A stretch of 64,000 nucleotides of DNA from Enterobacterales bacterium (GTDB lineage Bacteria > Pseudomonadota > Gammaproteobacteria > Enterobacterales > Enterobacteriaceae). The translations under genes and the position numbers were made by a program. The number at the start of each line of letters is the position of its first letter. Positions within the stretch are counted from its first letter, which is position 1. The notes below the pieces were generated by a model. The model saw only the letters and a program-made list of their open reading frames with translations, was not told the origin of the DNA and did not search any database. Location: the NCBI GenBank assembly GCA_015654925.1, contig JAATFX010000035.1, positions 62,001 through 126,000 of the forward strand. Direction: 5' to 3'. Below are positions 18,351-27,936 of this stretch, in pieces.

Positions 18351-18370
18351 TACTGTATAAAAATACAGTA
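18351..18370. promoter_or_regulatory. LexA box upstream of umuD
   Basis: TACTGTATAAAAATACAGTA carries both conserved CTGT/ACAG arms with the standard AT-rich 8-base centre, 16 bases before the umuD start. It indicates SOS control. Confidence 0.92.
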
Positions 18371-18386
18371 TCCGGAGAAGGTCGAA

Positions 18387-18806
18387 ATGAAGTTATATCC
18401 CGCGTTGGAAAGCCCCGCAGCGATCCCGTTGCCGCTGTTTGGCGATCGGGTGGCGGCCGGGTTTCCCAGCCCGGCTGCGGATTATGTGGAAAACCGCATT
18501 GACCTGAACGATATCTGCGTGCGCCATCCGGCCAGCACCTACTTTGTGCGGGCCACCGGCGAGTCGATGATCGAGGGCAATATCCACGAAGGGGACATCC
18601 TGGTGGTGGATTGCTCACTCAAACCCCGGCATCATGATATCGTCATTGCCTCCGTGGACGGCGCCTTCACCGTTAAACGCCTGCAGCTCCACCCCCTGAT
18701 GCAGCTCTTGCCGATGAATCCGGCCTACGCGCCGATTGCGCTGGCGGATAATGATCAGGTGGAAGTGTTTGGCGTGGTGACGTTCATTATTTATGCGGCG
18801 CGCTGA
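18387..18806 (+). CDS. umuD: DNA polymerase V subunit UmuD
   Basis: A 139-residue UmuD, the standard length. RecA-stimulated self-cleavage activates it: the catalytic dyad is Ser60 (TGESMIEG) and Lys97 (TVKRLQ), and the cleavage site is Ala24-Gly25 in RVAAGFPSP. In E. coli the residue before Gly25 is Cys, as I recall. GGAGAAGG lies directly upstream of ATG 18387. It forms an operon with umuC two bases downstream, under the LexA box at 18351. Confidence 0.95.
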   Translation: MKLYPALESPAAIPLPLFGDRVAAGFPSPAADYVENRIDLNDICVRHPASTYFVRATGESMIEGNIHEGDILVVDCSLKPRHHDIVIASVDGAFTVKRLQLHPLMQLLPMNPAYAPIALADNDQVEVFGVVTFIIYAAR

Positions 18807-18808
18807 CC

Positions 18809-20077
18809 ATGTACGCCCTGGTGGATATCAACTCGTTTTATGCCTCCTGCGAGACGGTGTTCCGGCCCGAACTGCGCGGCCGGCCGGTGGTGGTGCTGAG
18901 CAACAATGACGGCTGCGTGATCGCCCGTTCCGCCAGCGCCAAACGGCTCGGCATTAATATGGCCGAGCCTTATTTCAAGATTCGCCAGCAGCTGGCGCGG
19001 CATAAGGTGGCGGTATTCTCCAGCAACTACGGCCTGTATGCCGATATGTCGCACCGGGTAATGACTCTGCTGGAGGAAATGGCGCCGTCGGTTGAGATCT
19101 ATAGCATCGATGAGGCGTTCCTTAACCTGACCGGCGTCAGCCACTGCATGGCGCTGGAGCAGTTTGGCCGCGACGTGCGCCAGCGGCTGCGCCAATGCAC
19201 CAAACTGACCGCCGGGGTGGGCATCGCTCCCAGCAAAACCCTGGCGAAACTGGCCAACCATGCGGCGAAGCAGTGGAGTAGAACCGGCGGCGTGGTGGAT
19301 CTCTCATCGCCGCTGCGCCAGCGCAAATTAATGGCCCTGCTGCCGGTTGAGGAAGTCTGGGGCATCGGACGGCGGCTGGGTAAAGCGCTGCGCACCATGG
19401 GGATCGGTACGGCGTTGCAACTGGCGGATTCCCCCCCGGCGTTTATCCGTAAAAATTTCAGCGTGGTGCTGGAGCGCACGGTGCGGGAACTGTGCGGCGA
19501 GCCTTGCCTGGAGGTGGAGGAAATGCCGGCGGTCAAGCAGCAGATCCTGTGCAGCCGCAGCTTTAGCTCCCGCATCGACCGTTATCAGGATATGCGCGAG
19601 GCCGTATGCAGTTATGCCGTGCGCGCAGCGGAGAAATTGCGCGGCGAAAATCAATATTGCAGGCAGGTGTCGGTATTTCTCAGAACCAGCCCGCACGCGG
19701 CGGGGGAGCGGTTTTACGGCAACCAGGCCACCCGGCTCATCCCGTTCCCCACCAATGATTCCCGGGATATCATCGCCCAGGCGATCCACTGCCTGGACGC
19801 CATTTGGCTGGAGGATCGGCGTTATATGAAAGCGGGCATCGTACTGGGGGATTTTTATCATCAGGGCGTGGCGCAGCTGAGCCTGTTCGATCCCTTTGCG
19901 CCCCGTCTGCACGGGGAAGCGCTGATGGCGACCCTGGATCGGATCAATCGCTCGGGACGGGGCAAAATCTGGTTTGCCGGGCAGGGCATCCGCCAGGACT
20001 GGCAAATGAAACGCGAGATGCTGTCGCCGGCCTATACCACCCGGGTCAGCGACCTGCCGCGCGTGGCGGTATTGTGA
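18809..20077 (+). CDS. umuC: DNA polymerase V catalytic subunit UmuC
   Basis: A 422-residue Y-family translesion polymerase, the same length as E. coli UmuC. Visible motifs are ALVDINSFYASCE (metal-binding Asp), YSIDEAFLNL (second acidic motif) and the helix-hairpin-helix region VEEVWGIGRRLGKAL. The little-finger domain follows, with a QLSLFDPF motif near the C terminus that fits beta-clamp binding. It starts two bases after umuD and completes an error-prone SOS bypass polymerase. Confidence 0.95.
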   Translation: MYALVDINSFYASCETVFRPELRGRPVVVLSNNDGCVIARSASAKRLGINMAEPYFKIRQQLARHKVAVFSSNYGLYADMSHRVMTLLEEMAPSVEIYSIDEAFLNLTGVSHCMALEQFGRDVRQRLRQCTKLTAGVGIAPSKTLAKLANHAAKQWSRTGGVVDLSSPLRQRKLMALLPVEEVWGIGRRLGKALRTMGIGTALQLADSPPAFIRKNFSVVLERTVRELCGEPCLEVEEMPAVKQQILCSRSFSSRIDRYQDMREAVCSYAVRAAEKLRGENQYCRQVSVFLRTSPHAAGERFYGNQATRLIPFPTNDSRDIIAQAIHCLDAIWLEDRRYMKAGIVLGDFYHQGVAQLSLFDPFAPRLHGEALMATLDRINRSGRGKIWFAGQGIRQDWQMKREMLSPAYTTRVSDLPRVAVL

Positions 20078-20083
20078 ACGCGG

Positions 20084-20452
20084 CTATGCGCCCAGATCAT
20101 CCTGATGGGCCGCCACCCATTGGGCCAGGGCGTGTAGCGGCGCTTCCAGCGTTTTGCCCAGCGCCGTGACCTGGTACTCCACCCGTGGCGGGATCTCGGC
20201 GAAAACGGTGCGCCGCACCAATCCCTTATTTTCAAAGGCGCGCAGCTGGCGGGTCAGCTCTTTTTGCGTAATCGGATAGACCCCCCGCTGCAATTCCCCG
20301 AAGCGAACCGGGCCGTCCAGCACAATCAGCCGATATAAAATCGGAATGGCCCATTTACCCGCCACCAGCCCGACAAACTGCAACATCGGGCAGGGGGCGG
20401 TAACCGGCGGCAGTGAATTAATTTTTTGTTGCGCAATCGCCTGCGGCATCAT
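20084..20452 (-). CDS. HxlR-family transcriptional regulator
   Basis: A 122-residue winged-helix regulator. A conserved cysteine near the N terminus (APCPM) precedes the family's GKWAIPILYRL, RFGELQRGV, ITQKELTRQLRAFENKGLVRR and PPRVEYQVTALGKTL blocks. It is divergent from the SDR gene at 20552, with 99 bases between them. Such pairs usually mean the regulator controls the enzyme, often in response to electrophiles sensed by the cysteine. A strong AGGAGGG precedes the start; the second Met (20449) is equally possible. Confidence 0.85.
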   Translation of the reverse strand: MMPQAIAQQKINSLPPVTAPCPMLQFVGLVAGKWAIPILYRLIVLDGPVRFGELQRGVYPITQKELTRQLRAFENKGLVRRTVFAEIPPRVEYQVTALGKTLEAPLHALAQWVAAHQDDLGA

Positions 20453-20471
20453 TGCATCCCTCCTGCTGCGT

Positions 20472-20494
20472 TAGTATCCATTTGGTACCTACTA
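20472..20494. promoter_or_regulatory. Candidate HxlR operator between the divergent genes
   Basis: TAGTA (20472-20476) and TACTA (20490-20494) are inverted arms around the GGTACC hexamer (20484-20489), about 20-40 bases from the HxlR start. Another GGTA...TACC pair extends to about 20507. The pattern is imperfect and is suggested mainly by position. Confidence 0.3.
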
Positions 20495-20551
20495 TCATTT
20501 TAATACCATCGTCATAATAATGGCATTTTTCACCCCGAATGGAAAATAGCG

Positions 20552-21301
20552 ATGACCCGATTAACCGATAAATATGCTTTGATCACCGGCGGCTCCAGCG
20601 GCATTGGCCTGGAAACCGCCCGCCAGTTTTTGGCCGAGGGAGCCACCGTGGCCATTACCGGGCGCAGCGAAAGCGCGCTGCGCGACGCCTCCCGGGACTT
20701 GGGCGGGCAAGTGGTCTGCCTGCCGGGCGATGCGGGGGATCTGGCGGACCAGGCCGCGCTGGCACGCCGGCTGTCCGATCTGTGGCCGCGCCTGGACGTA
20801 TTGCTGGTCAATGCCGCCGATGTCACCCATCGCCCGCTGGAAGCCTGGGACGAGGCGGGCTGGGATCGGCTGATGGCCACCAATCTCAAAGGGCCGTTTT
20901 TTCTGATCCAGGCCTTGTTGCCGCTGCTGCGCTCCCCCTCGTCGGTGATTTTGTGCGGGTCGGTCAGCGCCCATATCGGCTTGCCGCAAAGCGGCCCCTA
21001 TGCCGCCAGCAAGGCCGCGCTGTTGTCGCTGGCCCGCACCCTGTCGGGGGAACTGCTGGGGCGGGGCATCCGGGTCAATAGTCTGAGCCCGGGCCCGACC
21101 CGCACGCCGGCGCTGGATAAGCTGGGTTTGAGCGGCGCGGCCCATGAGGCCTTGCTGGCGGAAATCAAGGCCCTGGTGCCGCTTGGCAGGCTGGGCACGC
21201 CGTTGGAATTGGCCAAAGCGGCGGTCTATCTCGCCTCGGACGAATCCGCGTTTACGGTCGGCAGCGAATTAATCGTTGATGGTGGGGTAAGCGCATTGTG
21301 A
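20552..21301 (+). CDS. Short-chain dehydrogenase/reductase
   Basis: A 249-residue classical SDR: cofactor loop TGGSSGIG, the acidic/NAA region LLVNAADV, catalytic Ser in ILCGSVSAHIG and Tyr-x3-Lys in YAASKAAL, and C-terminal VGSELIVDGG. The substrate cannot be named. It is divergent from the HxlR-type regulator and probably induced through it. Confidence 0.82.
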   Translation: MTRLTDKYALITGGSSGIGLETARQFLAEGATVAITGRSESALRDASRDLGGQVVCLPGDAGDLADQAALARRLSDLWPRLDVLLVNAADVTHRPLEAWDEAGWDRLMATNLKGPFFLIQALLPLLRSPSSVILCGSVSAHIGLPQSGPYAASKAALLSLARTLSGELLGRGIRVNSLSPGPTRTPALDKLGLSGAAHEALLAEIKALVPLGRLGTPLELAKAAVYLASDESAFTVGSELIVDGGVSAL

Positions 21302-21375
21302 TTTATTATCAATGCGGATTTGTTATCATGGCGGCCTAACCGCACCGCCATGTCACGGCCAGGCACCTGCTTTTT

Positions 21376-21846
21376 ATGCTGAACTTAAGAGAAATGACCG
21401 CCGGCGAGTATGATGGGTACCGCCGCTTTTTTATTGAAGAATATGCCCGGGATCTGAGCGGCAACCACGGCTACGGCATCGAGAAAGGCCGGGTCAACGC
21501 CACCCGCAGCATTAACGGCTATTTGCCCCAGGGCGTCGATACCCCGGGCCACCAGCTGTATTGCATCGAGCTGGCCGGGGACGGCCAGGCCGCGGCCGTC
21601 ATCGGCTATTTATGGGTGGGCTGGCAGGGGAATACGGCGTTTATCAGCGACTTTTGCATCCTGGACGCCTGGCGGCGCCGGGGATATGGCAAAGCCGCGC
21701 TGGCGTTGCTTGATAGCCGGCTCAGCGCCCGGGGCATTACCGAGCTGGGACTGCGGGTGGCGGCGGATAATCCCGGCGCCCGGGCGCTGTACGACCGCAG
21801 CGGCTTTCGGGTCACCGGCGTGAATATGGTCAAACGGATCGGCTAA
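21376..21846 (+). CDS. GNAT-family N-acetyltransferase
   Basis: A 156-residue acetyltransferase. The acetyl-CoA pyrophosphate loop is RRRGYGKAAL (near residues 105-115), preceded by the beta-4 strand DFCILDAWR and followed by RVAADNPGARALYDRSGFRVTG, the usual last part of the fold. Substrate unknown. The ribosome-binding site is weak. Its stop codon overlaps by 3 bases the stop codon of the convergent repair gene. Confidence 0.8.
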   Translation: MLNLREMTAGEYDGYRRFFIEEYARDLSGNHGYGIEKGRVNATRSINGYLPQGVDTPGHQLYCIELAGDGQAAAVIGYLWVGWQGNTAFISDFCILDAWRRRGYGKAALALLDSRLSARGITELGLRVAADNPGARALYDRSGFRVTGVNMVKRIG

Positions 21847-22949
21847 TTCCCGCCGGGCAGCAGGGTAAACGCCCCGCGCGCCAGGCATTCGCCGTTGATA
21901 AAAATCTCCACGGCATGCCTGCCGGGGTAGTGCGCCCGGGTGGTGAAATTACGGATGATTTGCGCCCGGGTAATCGCCAGGGCCGCCCCGGCCGCCAGGG
22001 TCAGGGTTTTCAGTTTAAACACCTTGACCGACGTGCCGCCGGATTTTTTAACGTAATGTACCGCATAGTCAATCACCAGCCGCTGGGGCAGGGAGGCGGT
22101 GGATCGCAGCTGAAACGCCAGCCGCACGCTATCCCCCAGCCGGATCGCCGCCGGGGTAACGCTGAAGTCCTCCACGCTGACCTGGGCGACGTGGCCGGCG
22201 CCCACGATCCCCAGCGCGCGCCGATCTCCTTGCTTGATCAGCGTGCGCAGCGCATGGCGGGCGATCCAGGCGGTGGACGGATGATCCAACGGCCAGCCCG
22301 CCAGCAGATCCATCACCCAGTCCGGATGATCCTTGGTGATATCATTAAGATGGTTGGCCACCGATTTGCGCACATACAGGCTCGGGTCCCCGCGCAGCTG
22401 GTTGAGGATCGGCGCCGCCGGCGACGGGTCGGCGCGCAGGGCTTCCAGGCGAAACGACCAGGGCAGCCGCGGGCGGCTCCCTTCGCTGGCCAGCCGCCGG
22501 ACATGTTCGTCCCCGTCCCGGGACCAGGTTTCCATCAGCGCCAGGCCGCGGGCAAGGTCCTGGCGCAGGAACGGCCGCACCGCAAACTCCGAAGAGCCGA
22601 ACGAGGTAAAAAAACGCAGGGCGTCCATCGATAAATCGAAATCATCCAATCCATACATCGCCACATATTCCGGCAATACCAGGGTGACAAAGCGATTGTC
22701 GAGCCGCGGCGCCAGCCGCCGCAAAATCGCCAGCGCCTGCGGGTAATCCGCCGGCAGTCCCTCATGCAGGCATGCGCTTACCCGGCGCAGCCGCGCCATC
22801 AGCGACAGCGCTTCCAGCCCGTCGGCGGTGGCGGCCAGGAAGCGGCCGGTATCAAAGCCGTCATGGACGGCGGCCGCCTGCGCGGCGATATGCCGCAGGC
22901 GGGCGTGATTGAAAATTTCTTTCAGCGCGGGGGCGCTCGGCTCGGGCAT
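21843..22949 (-). CDS. AlkC-like DNA alkylation repair protein
   Basis: A 368-residue protein of the ALK/HEAT-like repeat family (AlkC/AlkD) that removes N3- and N7-alkylated bases. Residues 80-250 are helical repeats with the conserved YVRKSVANHLNDITKDHPDWV repeat, as in AlkC/D proteins. Residues 265-365 read as an Ig-like beta domain (VSVEDFSVTPAAIRLGDSVRLAFQL ... GRHAVEIFINGECLARGAFTL), the extension found in AlkC-type members. AlkC rather than AlkD is inferred from that extension. Confidence 0.78.
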   Translation of the reverse strand: MPEPSAPALKEIFNHARLRHIAAQAAAVHDGFDTGRFLAATADGLEALSLMARLRRVSACLHEGLPADYPQALAILRRLAPRLDNRFVTLVLPEYVAMYGLDDFDLSMDALRFFTSFGSSEFAVRPFLRQDLARGLALMETWSRDGDEHVRRLASEGSRPRLPWSFRLEALRADPSPAAPILNQLRGDPSLYVRKSVANHLNDITKDHPDWVMDLLAGWPLDHPSTAWIARHALRTLIKQGDRRALGIVGAGHVAQVSVEDFSVTPAAIRLGDSVRLAFQLRSTASLPQRLVIDYAVHYVKKSGGTSVKVFKLKTLTLAAGAALAITRAQIIRNFTTRAHYPGRHAVEIFINGECLARGAFTLLPGGN

Positions 22950-22983
22950 AGGGCTCGTCTCTGGGGGATAGCGCTACAGGCTA

Positions 22984-23010
22984 CGGCTTTTCAGCGCTAA
23001 AGAAAAGCCG
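22984..23010 (-). terminator. Hairpin downstream of phoA
   Basis: CGGCTTTTC (22984-22992) and GAAAAGCCG (23002-23010) make a perfect 9-bp stem with a 9-base loop, about 60 bases after the phoA stop. The T run is inside the stem rather than after it, so termination is plausible but not classical. Confidence 0.4.
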
Positions 23011-23068
23011 GAGTTTGGTCGCGACGCGCTCCGGCCGGAGCAGGGGATGGGACCCGCCGATCGCTGCG

Positions 23069-24520
23069 CTATTGGATGCCGAGCGCGTCGCGCATGGTAT
23101 AAAACAGGTCGGTTTGATCGGTCAGGCCGACCACGTTGCCGGCATAAGGGCCGTAGGCAGCGATGCGCAGCTGGGTGCCGGTATGGCCCTGGGAGTCGGG
23201 GTCTTCCGAGTTGCCGTAGCTGATGGCCATGACCGCGCCATCCTTGGTGGTCAGCGCCTGGGTCAAACCGGGCGCCTTGGCGTCCGCTTCAATGATCTGG
23301 CTTGAATGGGCATGGTCGGCGGTCACGAGCACCAGCGTATTGCCGTCGGCGCGGGCGAACGCCAGGGCTTGTTGCACCGCCTCGTCCAGATCCACCGTTT
23401 CGCCGAACTGGCCGCACGGATTGGCCGCATGATCCTGCTTATCAATGGATGCCCCTTCCACCTGCAGGAAGAAGCCGTTCGGATTGGTTTTCAGCAGGTC
23501 GATGGCTTTTTGGGTCATCGCGGCCAGGGTGGGAATACTGGCGGTGTGTTTGGGATTATCGGTACAGGTTACCGGCGGCTGGTCGATATTGCCGTGGTAG
23601 GTGGCTTTGGGGCCGATCCAGCGTACCGGCATATTGCCGTCGGCGAACAGGCCGAGCACCGGCTGGTCCTGGTTGGCCGCAGTGATGCCGTTAAGGCCGT
23701 CCAGATCGCCGATCAACTGATAACCGCGCGCCTGCGCCTGTTCGCGCAGCGTTTTGCCTTGCCATTGCCCGGCCTTGGCGATTTCGCCGAAGGTCTTGGC
23801 GCCGCCGCCCAGGGTGACATCGGCGCGGGCGTCGAGCAACTGTTCGGCAATGGACCCGCGCCCCTGGTTTTCCAGCGCCTGGGCGGGGCAGCTTTTACTG
23901 GTGGCTTCCGGGCCGTAGCATTTGCGGGAACTGACGTGGGCCACCAGGGCCGCCGGGGTGGCGTCTTCCAGCTCGGCGGTAGAGACATTGCCGGTGGCTT
24001 TACCGGCCGCCTTGGCCAGTTCCAGAATGGTCATGTGATCCTTGCCGAACACATCCACCCCCAGCGCGCCGTTATAGGTTTTAACGCCGGTGGTCCAGGC
24101 GGTGGCTGAGGCCGCCGAGTCGGTCACATAAGCGGGTTTATGGCTGGTTTTATCCAGGGCGTAGTGGGTGTATTGGCCGGTCAGCGGCAGGGCGTCGATA
24201 CCTTTGAAAAACTGGCCCGCGCCCACCGCATAATTCCGGGCCGCGGTGATTTCCGAATCCCCCATGCCGTCGCCAATCAGCAAAATAACGTTTTTCGCCG
24301 GCTGATTGGTCAGGGCCGCTTTCAGCGCCTGCGTCTGATCGGATTGCAGGCGGCGGGCGCCCCCTGGCTGGGTTATATCGCCGCGGGCCGCGCGATCGAA
24401 CGTGTCGCCGGACGTTGCGGATGCCGGTTGGGCCAATGCGCTGCTATCCGTTACCAAGGCGCCGGCCAGCAGGGCGCCGGTCAGAACGAAAGAGCGTACC
24501 GAAGAACAAATATGCTGCAT
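23069..24520 (-). CDS. phoA: Alkaline phosphatase PhoA
   Basis: A 483-residue periplasmic phosphomonoesterase. The N terminus has a signal peptide ([13 protein letters not shown], then SALA-Q). The metal ligand Asp in [12 protein letters not shown] and the nucleophile Ser135 in [10 protein letters not shown] are present. The Zn/Mg site residues appear in [17 protein letters not shown] and [13 protein letters not shown], and cysteines for disulfides are also present. The Met at 24520 is chosen over 24541 because GGGAG lies 8 bases upstream and the result starts directly with the signal peptide. A PhoB-like box is seen at 24594. Confidence 0.92.
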   Translation of the reverse strand: MQHICSSVRSFVLTGALLAGALVTDSSALAQPASATSGDTFDRAARGDITQPGGARRLQSDQTQALKAALTNQPAKNVILLIGDGMGDSEITAARNYAVGAGQFFKGIDALPLTGQYTHYALDKTSHKPAYVTDSAASATAWTTGVKTYNGALGVDVFGKDHMTILELAKAAGKATGNVSTAELEDATPAALVAHVSSRKCYGPEATSKSCPAQALENQGRGSIAEQLLDARADVTLGGGAKTFGEIAKAGQWQGKTLREQAQARGYQLIGDLDGLNGITAANQDQPVLGLFADGNMPVRWIGPKATYHGNIDQPPVTCTDNPKHTASIPTLAAMTQKAIDLLKTNPNGFFLQVEGASIDKQDHAANPCGQFGETVDLDEAVQQALAFARADGNTLVLVTADHAHSSQIIEADAKAPGLTQALTTKDGAVMAISYGNSEDPDSQGHTGTQLRIAAYGPYAGNVVGLTDQTDLFYTMRDALGIQ

Positions 24521-24593
24521 GGATAAAACTCCCGTAGCCAAGCGGATGAATGGGTATGTCCGGATATATCATTATGTAGTTTTACGTAACGCA

Positions 24594-24612
24594 GATGATG
24601 AATTTATGACAA
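24594..24612 (-). promoter_or_regulatory. PhoB (Pho) box-like site upstream of phoA
   Basis: Read on the minus strand, TTGTCATAAATTCATCATC matches the first Pho-box repeat almost perfectly (TTGTCATAAAT) and the second in its last four bases. It lies about 75 bases before phoA, as expected for phosphate-starvation control. The rest of 24521-24830 shows no gene. Confidence 0.6.
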
Positions 24613-24830
24613 TAACCCATAAACAATCCCGGCTGCCGCCCCGGCATTGGCGGAGTTGGGTCCCAGCAGCTACGATAATAAGCATACTTATTGTCAAAAA
24701 AACCATTCGTTTTAGGCCAGCCCCGCATTTCGCGATTTTAGGCGGAAGCGTTGGCCTTTGCTGTTTAATTTATCAGGGGTTCAATACCATGCTTCGGTCT
24801 GATTATCATGATAAGAAGGAGGCGCCGCGC

Positions 24831-25592
24831 ATGTCGCAAGGGGAGCAGGGATTTTCCTTTAAGGTGCTCACCATTAATACCCACAAAGGTTTTGCCGCGT
24901 TTAATCGGCGTTTTATCCTGCCGGAGCTGCGCGAGGCGGTACGCACCGTCTCTCCGGATATCGTGTTTTTGCAGGAAGTGCTGGGCGCGCATGAAAAGCA
25001 TTCGCTGCGTTTTGAGAACTGGCCGGTGGTGCCGCAATATGAATTTCTGGCCGATACCATCTGGGCCGATTTCGCCTATGGGCGCAATGCGGTCTATCCC
25101 GATGGGGATCACGGCAACGCCTTGCTTTCCAAGTTTCCCATTACCCGCCACGAGAATCTGGATGTCTCCATCGACGGCACCGAAAAGCGCGGCATGCTGC
25201 ACTGCGTCCTGCAGGTGCCCGATCGTGATTTACAGCTGCATATGATCTGTGTGCACCTCGGCTTAAAAGAGGAGCATCGCCATCGGCAAATGTTGCGCAT
25301 GAGCGAGCATATCGCCTCGCTGCCCGCGGACGCGCCGCTGGTGGTGGCCGGTGATTTTAACGACTGGCGCCAGCGCGCCAACGGAATTCTCGGCCGCGAA
25401 GCCGGCCTGGTGGAGGTCTTTACCCAGGCCCGCGGCCGCCCGGCCCGCACCTTTCCCGCCCGTTTCCCCTTGCTGCGCCTCGATCGCATCTATGTCAAGA
25501 ATGCCCGCATCAGCGAGCCGACCTCCCTGGCCAACCAGCCCTGGTCCCATTTATCCGATCATGCGCCCCTTGCCGTGGAGATCCATCTATGA
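24831..25592 (+). CDS. ybhP: YbhP-like endonuclease/exonuclease/phosphatase family protein
   Basis: A 253-residue metal-dependent EEP-fold protein, the same length as E. coli YbhP. Fold motifs: [15 protein letters not shown] (metal Glu), [31 protein letters not shown] (catalytic Asp/Asn) and [12 protein letters not shown] (catalytic His). AAGGAGG precedes ATG 24831, which settles the start; the frame is open for another 143 codons upstream. First gene of a three-gene operon with clsB and ybhN, linked by ATGA overlaps. Confidence 0.9.
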   Translation: MSQGEQGFSFKVLTINTHKGFAAFNRRFILPELREAVRTVSPDIVFLQEVLGAHEKHSLRFENWPVVPQYEFLADTIWADFAYGRNAVYPDGDHGNALLSKFPITRHENLDVSIDGTEKRGMLHCVLQVPDRDLQLHMICVHLGLKEEHRHRQMLRMSEHIASLPADAPLVVAGDFNDWRQRANGILGREAGLVEVFTQARGRPARTFPARFPLLRLDRIYVKNARISEPTSLANQPWSHLSDHAPLAVEIHL

Positions 25593-26833
25593 ATATGGAA
25601 TGGCGGGACGGCAATCGCATCAAGCTGCTGGAAAACGGCGAAGAATTTTTCCCGGCGCTGTATGAGCGCATAGGTAAAGCGACCAAAGAGGTGCTGCTGG
25701 AAACCTTTATCCTGTTCGAGGATAAAGTGGGCAAGGCCCTGCAAAAAAACCTGATCGCCGCCGCCGAGCGCGGGGTGCGCGTGGAAGTCCTGGTGGACGG
25801 CTATGGCTCCGCTGATTTGTCCGATGAGTTCGTCAATGCCTTCACCGCCGCTGGCGTCCGTTTCCGGTATTACGATCCCCGGCCGGCCTTTATGGGGATG
25901 CGCACCAACCTGTTTCGCCGGCTGCATCGTAAAATCGTGGTGGTGGACGGGCTTATCGCCTTTATCGGCGGCATTAATTTTTCCGCCGAGCATCTGAGCG
26001 ATTATGGCCCGGAAGCCAAGCAGGACTATGCGGTGGAACTGGAGGGGCCGGTGGTGGAGGATATCCATCGGTTCACCCTGCGGGCGCTGTATAAAGAAGA
26101 TCACCACCGCAACTGGTGGGGCCGCCGTTCCCGCCTGCCGGCGCATAACGCGCAGCCCGGCGACGCGCAGGCGCTGTTTGTCTATCGCGACAATGATGAA
26201 CATGATACGGATATTGAACGCCACTATATCGATATGCTGCGCAGCGCCAGGCGGGAGGTGATTATCGCCAACGCCTACTTTTTCCCCGGCTACCGGCTGC
26301 TTAAAGAGATGCGTAATGCCGCGCGGCGCGGGGTTCGGGTTAAGCTTATCGTGCAGGGCGAACCGGATATGCCCATCGTTAAGGTGGGGGCGCGCATGTT
26401 ATATAACTATCTGGTGCCGGAAGGCGTGCAGATTTATGAATATGTCCGCCGCCCGCTGCACGGCAAAGTCGCGGTTAAAGACGATGGCTGGTCCACCGTC
26501 GGGTCCAGCAATCTCGACCCGCTCAGCCTGTCCCTGAACCTGGAAGCCAATGTGGTTATCCATGACACCGCCTTCACCGGCCAGCTGCGCGCTAATCTCA
26601 ATGGCCTGATTGAACGGGACTGCCAGTTGATTGACAAAACCATGGTGCCCAAACAGACCTACTGGCATTTGGCGAAAAGCGTGGTGGTATTCCATTTTTT
26701 GCGCCACTTCCCGGCGTGGATTGGCTGGCTGCCCGCCCATACGCCGAAATTGGCCCTGGTGGCACCGCCGGTTCAGCCGGAGTTGGAAATGCAGGATCGC
26801 GCCGAACCTGAAAATGAGGGGGCCAAGCCATGA
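25589..26833 (+). CDS. clsB: Cardiolipin synthase B
   Basis: A 414-residue phospholipase D superfamily enzyme with two HxKx4D motifs: [20 protein letters not shown] (near 115) and [23 protein letters not shown] (near 290). It joins phosphatidyl groups to form cardiolipin at the inner membrane. The length matches E. coli ClsB (YbhO). Its ATG overlaps the ybhP stop as ATGA, and its own stop overlaps the ybhN start in the same way. Confidence 0.92.
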   Translation: MNMEWRDGNRIKLLENGEEFFPALYERIGKATKEVLLETFILFEDKVGKALQKNLIAAAERGVRVEVLVDGYGSADLSDEFVNAFTAAGVRFRYYDPRPAFMGMRTNLFRRLHRKIVVVDGLIAFIGGINFSAEHLSDYGPEAKQDYAVELEGPVVEDIHRFTLRALYKEDHHRNWWGRRSRLPAHNAQPGDAQALFVYRDNDEHDTDIERHYIDMLRSARREVIIANAYFFPGYRLLKEMRNAARRGVRVKLIVQGEPDMPIVKVGARMLYNYLVPEGVQIYEYVRRPLHGKVAVKDDGWSTVGSSNLDPLSLSLNLEANVVIHDTAFTGQLRANLNGLIERDCQLIDKTMVPKQTYWHLAKSVVVFHFLRHFPAWIGWLPAHTPKLALVAPPVQPELEMQDRAEPENEGAKP

Positions 26834-27912
26834 CCCGGGATGCCGCGAACCGCAAAGCGCCGCCCGTGCCGGACCACGGTCCCGGCCGTAAAAAAAAACG
26901 GCTCTGGTCCGTCACTAAAAAAGTCCTGACCGGGCTGTTTTTTATCGGCGTTATTGTCTTGCTGGTGATTTACGCCCGCAAGGTGGATTGGGACGATGTT
27001 GCCCAGGCCATCGAACATTATCAGCGCAATGCGATATTGATGGTGGTGGGCCTGGTGGTTTTCAGCTATTTGCTCTACGGCATTTACGATCTTATCGGCC
27101 GCGCTTATTGCGGCCATAAGCTGGCCAAAAAGCAAGTGCTGCTGGTTTCGTTTATCTGTTACGCGTTTACGCTTACCCTGAGCGCCTGGGTGGGCGGCAT
27201 CGGCATGCGCTACCGGCTGTATTCCCGCCTGGGCCTGTCAAATAGCGCCATTACCCGCATCTTCAGCCTGAGCCTGGCCACCAACTGGCTGGGCTATATT
27301 TTGCTCGCCGGCATCGTTTGCGCGTTCGGGGTACTCAAGCTGCCGGCCAAATGGGATATCGGCGACGTGGCGATACGGTTAATCGGCATCGGCCTGCTGC
27401 TGTTTATCGCCGCCTATTTGTGGCTGTGCGCCTTTTCCAAACGCCGCCGCTGGACCATCAAAGGGCAGAAACTGGTGCTGCCGTCCCTGCGCATGGCCGG
27501 CGCGCAGCTGGTCGCCTCCTGCGCCAACTGGCTGGCCATGGCCGCCATCATCTATATCCTGCTCAATGACAAAGTGGACTTCCCGCTGGTGCTAGGCGTA
27601 CTGCTGGTCAGCAGCATCGCCGGGGTGATCGTCCACATCCCCGCGGGGATCGGCGTGCTGGAGGCGGTATTCGTCGCCATGCTGAGCAGCGAACATTTGT
27701 CCCACGGCACCATTATCGCCGCCCTGCTGGCCTATCGGGCCATCTATTTTATCGCGCCGTTATTACTGGCCATCGTGCTTTATCTGTGGCTGGAGAGCCG
27801 CGCCAAAGTCCTGCGGGAGAAAAACCAGCGGCGGGAAGCGGCCCATGCGGCGCAGGCGCCCGCCAACGGCGCAGCCAAGCCGCCCGCGGACGGCGGCCGG
27901 TTGCCCGATTAA
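26830..27912 (+). CDS. ybhN: YbhN-like inner membrane protein (LPG synthase/flippase transmembrane family)
   Basis: A 360-residue membrane protein of the UPF0104/lysylphosphatidylglycerol-synthase transmembrane family, with about eight hydrophobic segments and the family block AGVIVHIPAGIGVLEAVFVAML near residue 260. A basic cytoplasmic N terminus (RKKKRLW) precedes the first segment. The C terminus has an Ala/Pro-rich tail of about 40 residues that seems longer than in E. coli YbhN. It probably handles a lipid related to ClsB. Confidence 0.85.
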   Translation: MTRDAANRKAPPVPDHGPGRKKKRLWSVTKKVLTGLFFIGVIVLLVIYARKVDWDDVAQAIEHYQRNAILMVVGLVVFSYLLYGIYDLIGRAYCGHKLAKKQVLLVSFICYAFTLTLSAWVGGIGMRYRLYSRLGLSNSAITRIFSLSLATNWLGYILLAGIVCAFGVLKLPAKWDIGDVAIRLIGIGLLLFIAAYLWLCAFSKRRRWTIKGQKLVLPSLRMAGAQLVASCANWLAMAAIIYILLNDKVDFPLVLGVLLVSSIAGVIVHIPAGIGVLEAVFVAMLSSEHLSHGTIIAALLAYRAIYFIAPLLLAIVLYLWLESRAKVLREKNQRREAAHAAQAPANGAAKPPADGGRLPD

Positions 27913-27936
27913 ACCTGGATGCCGCGGGCCGGCGGA

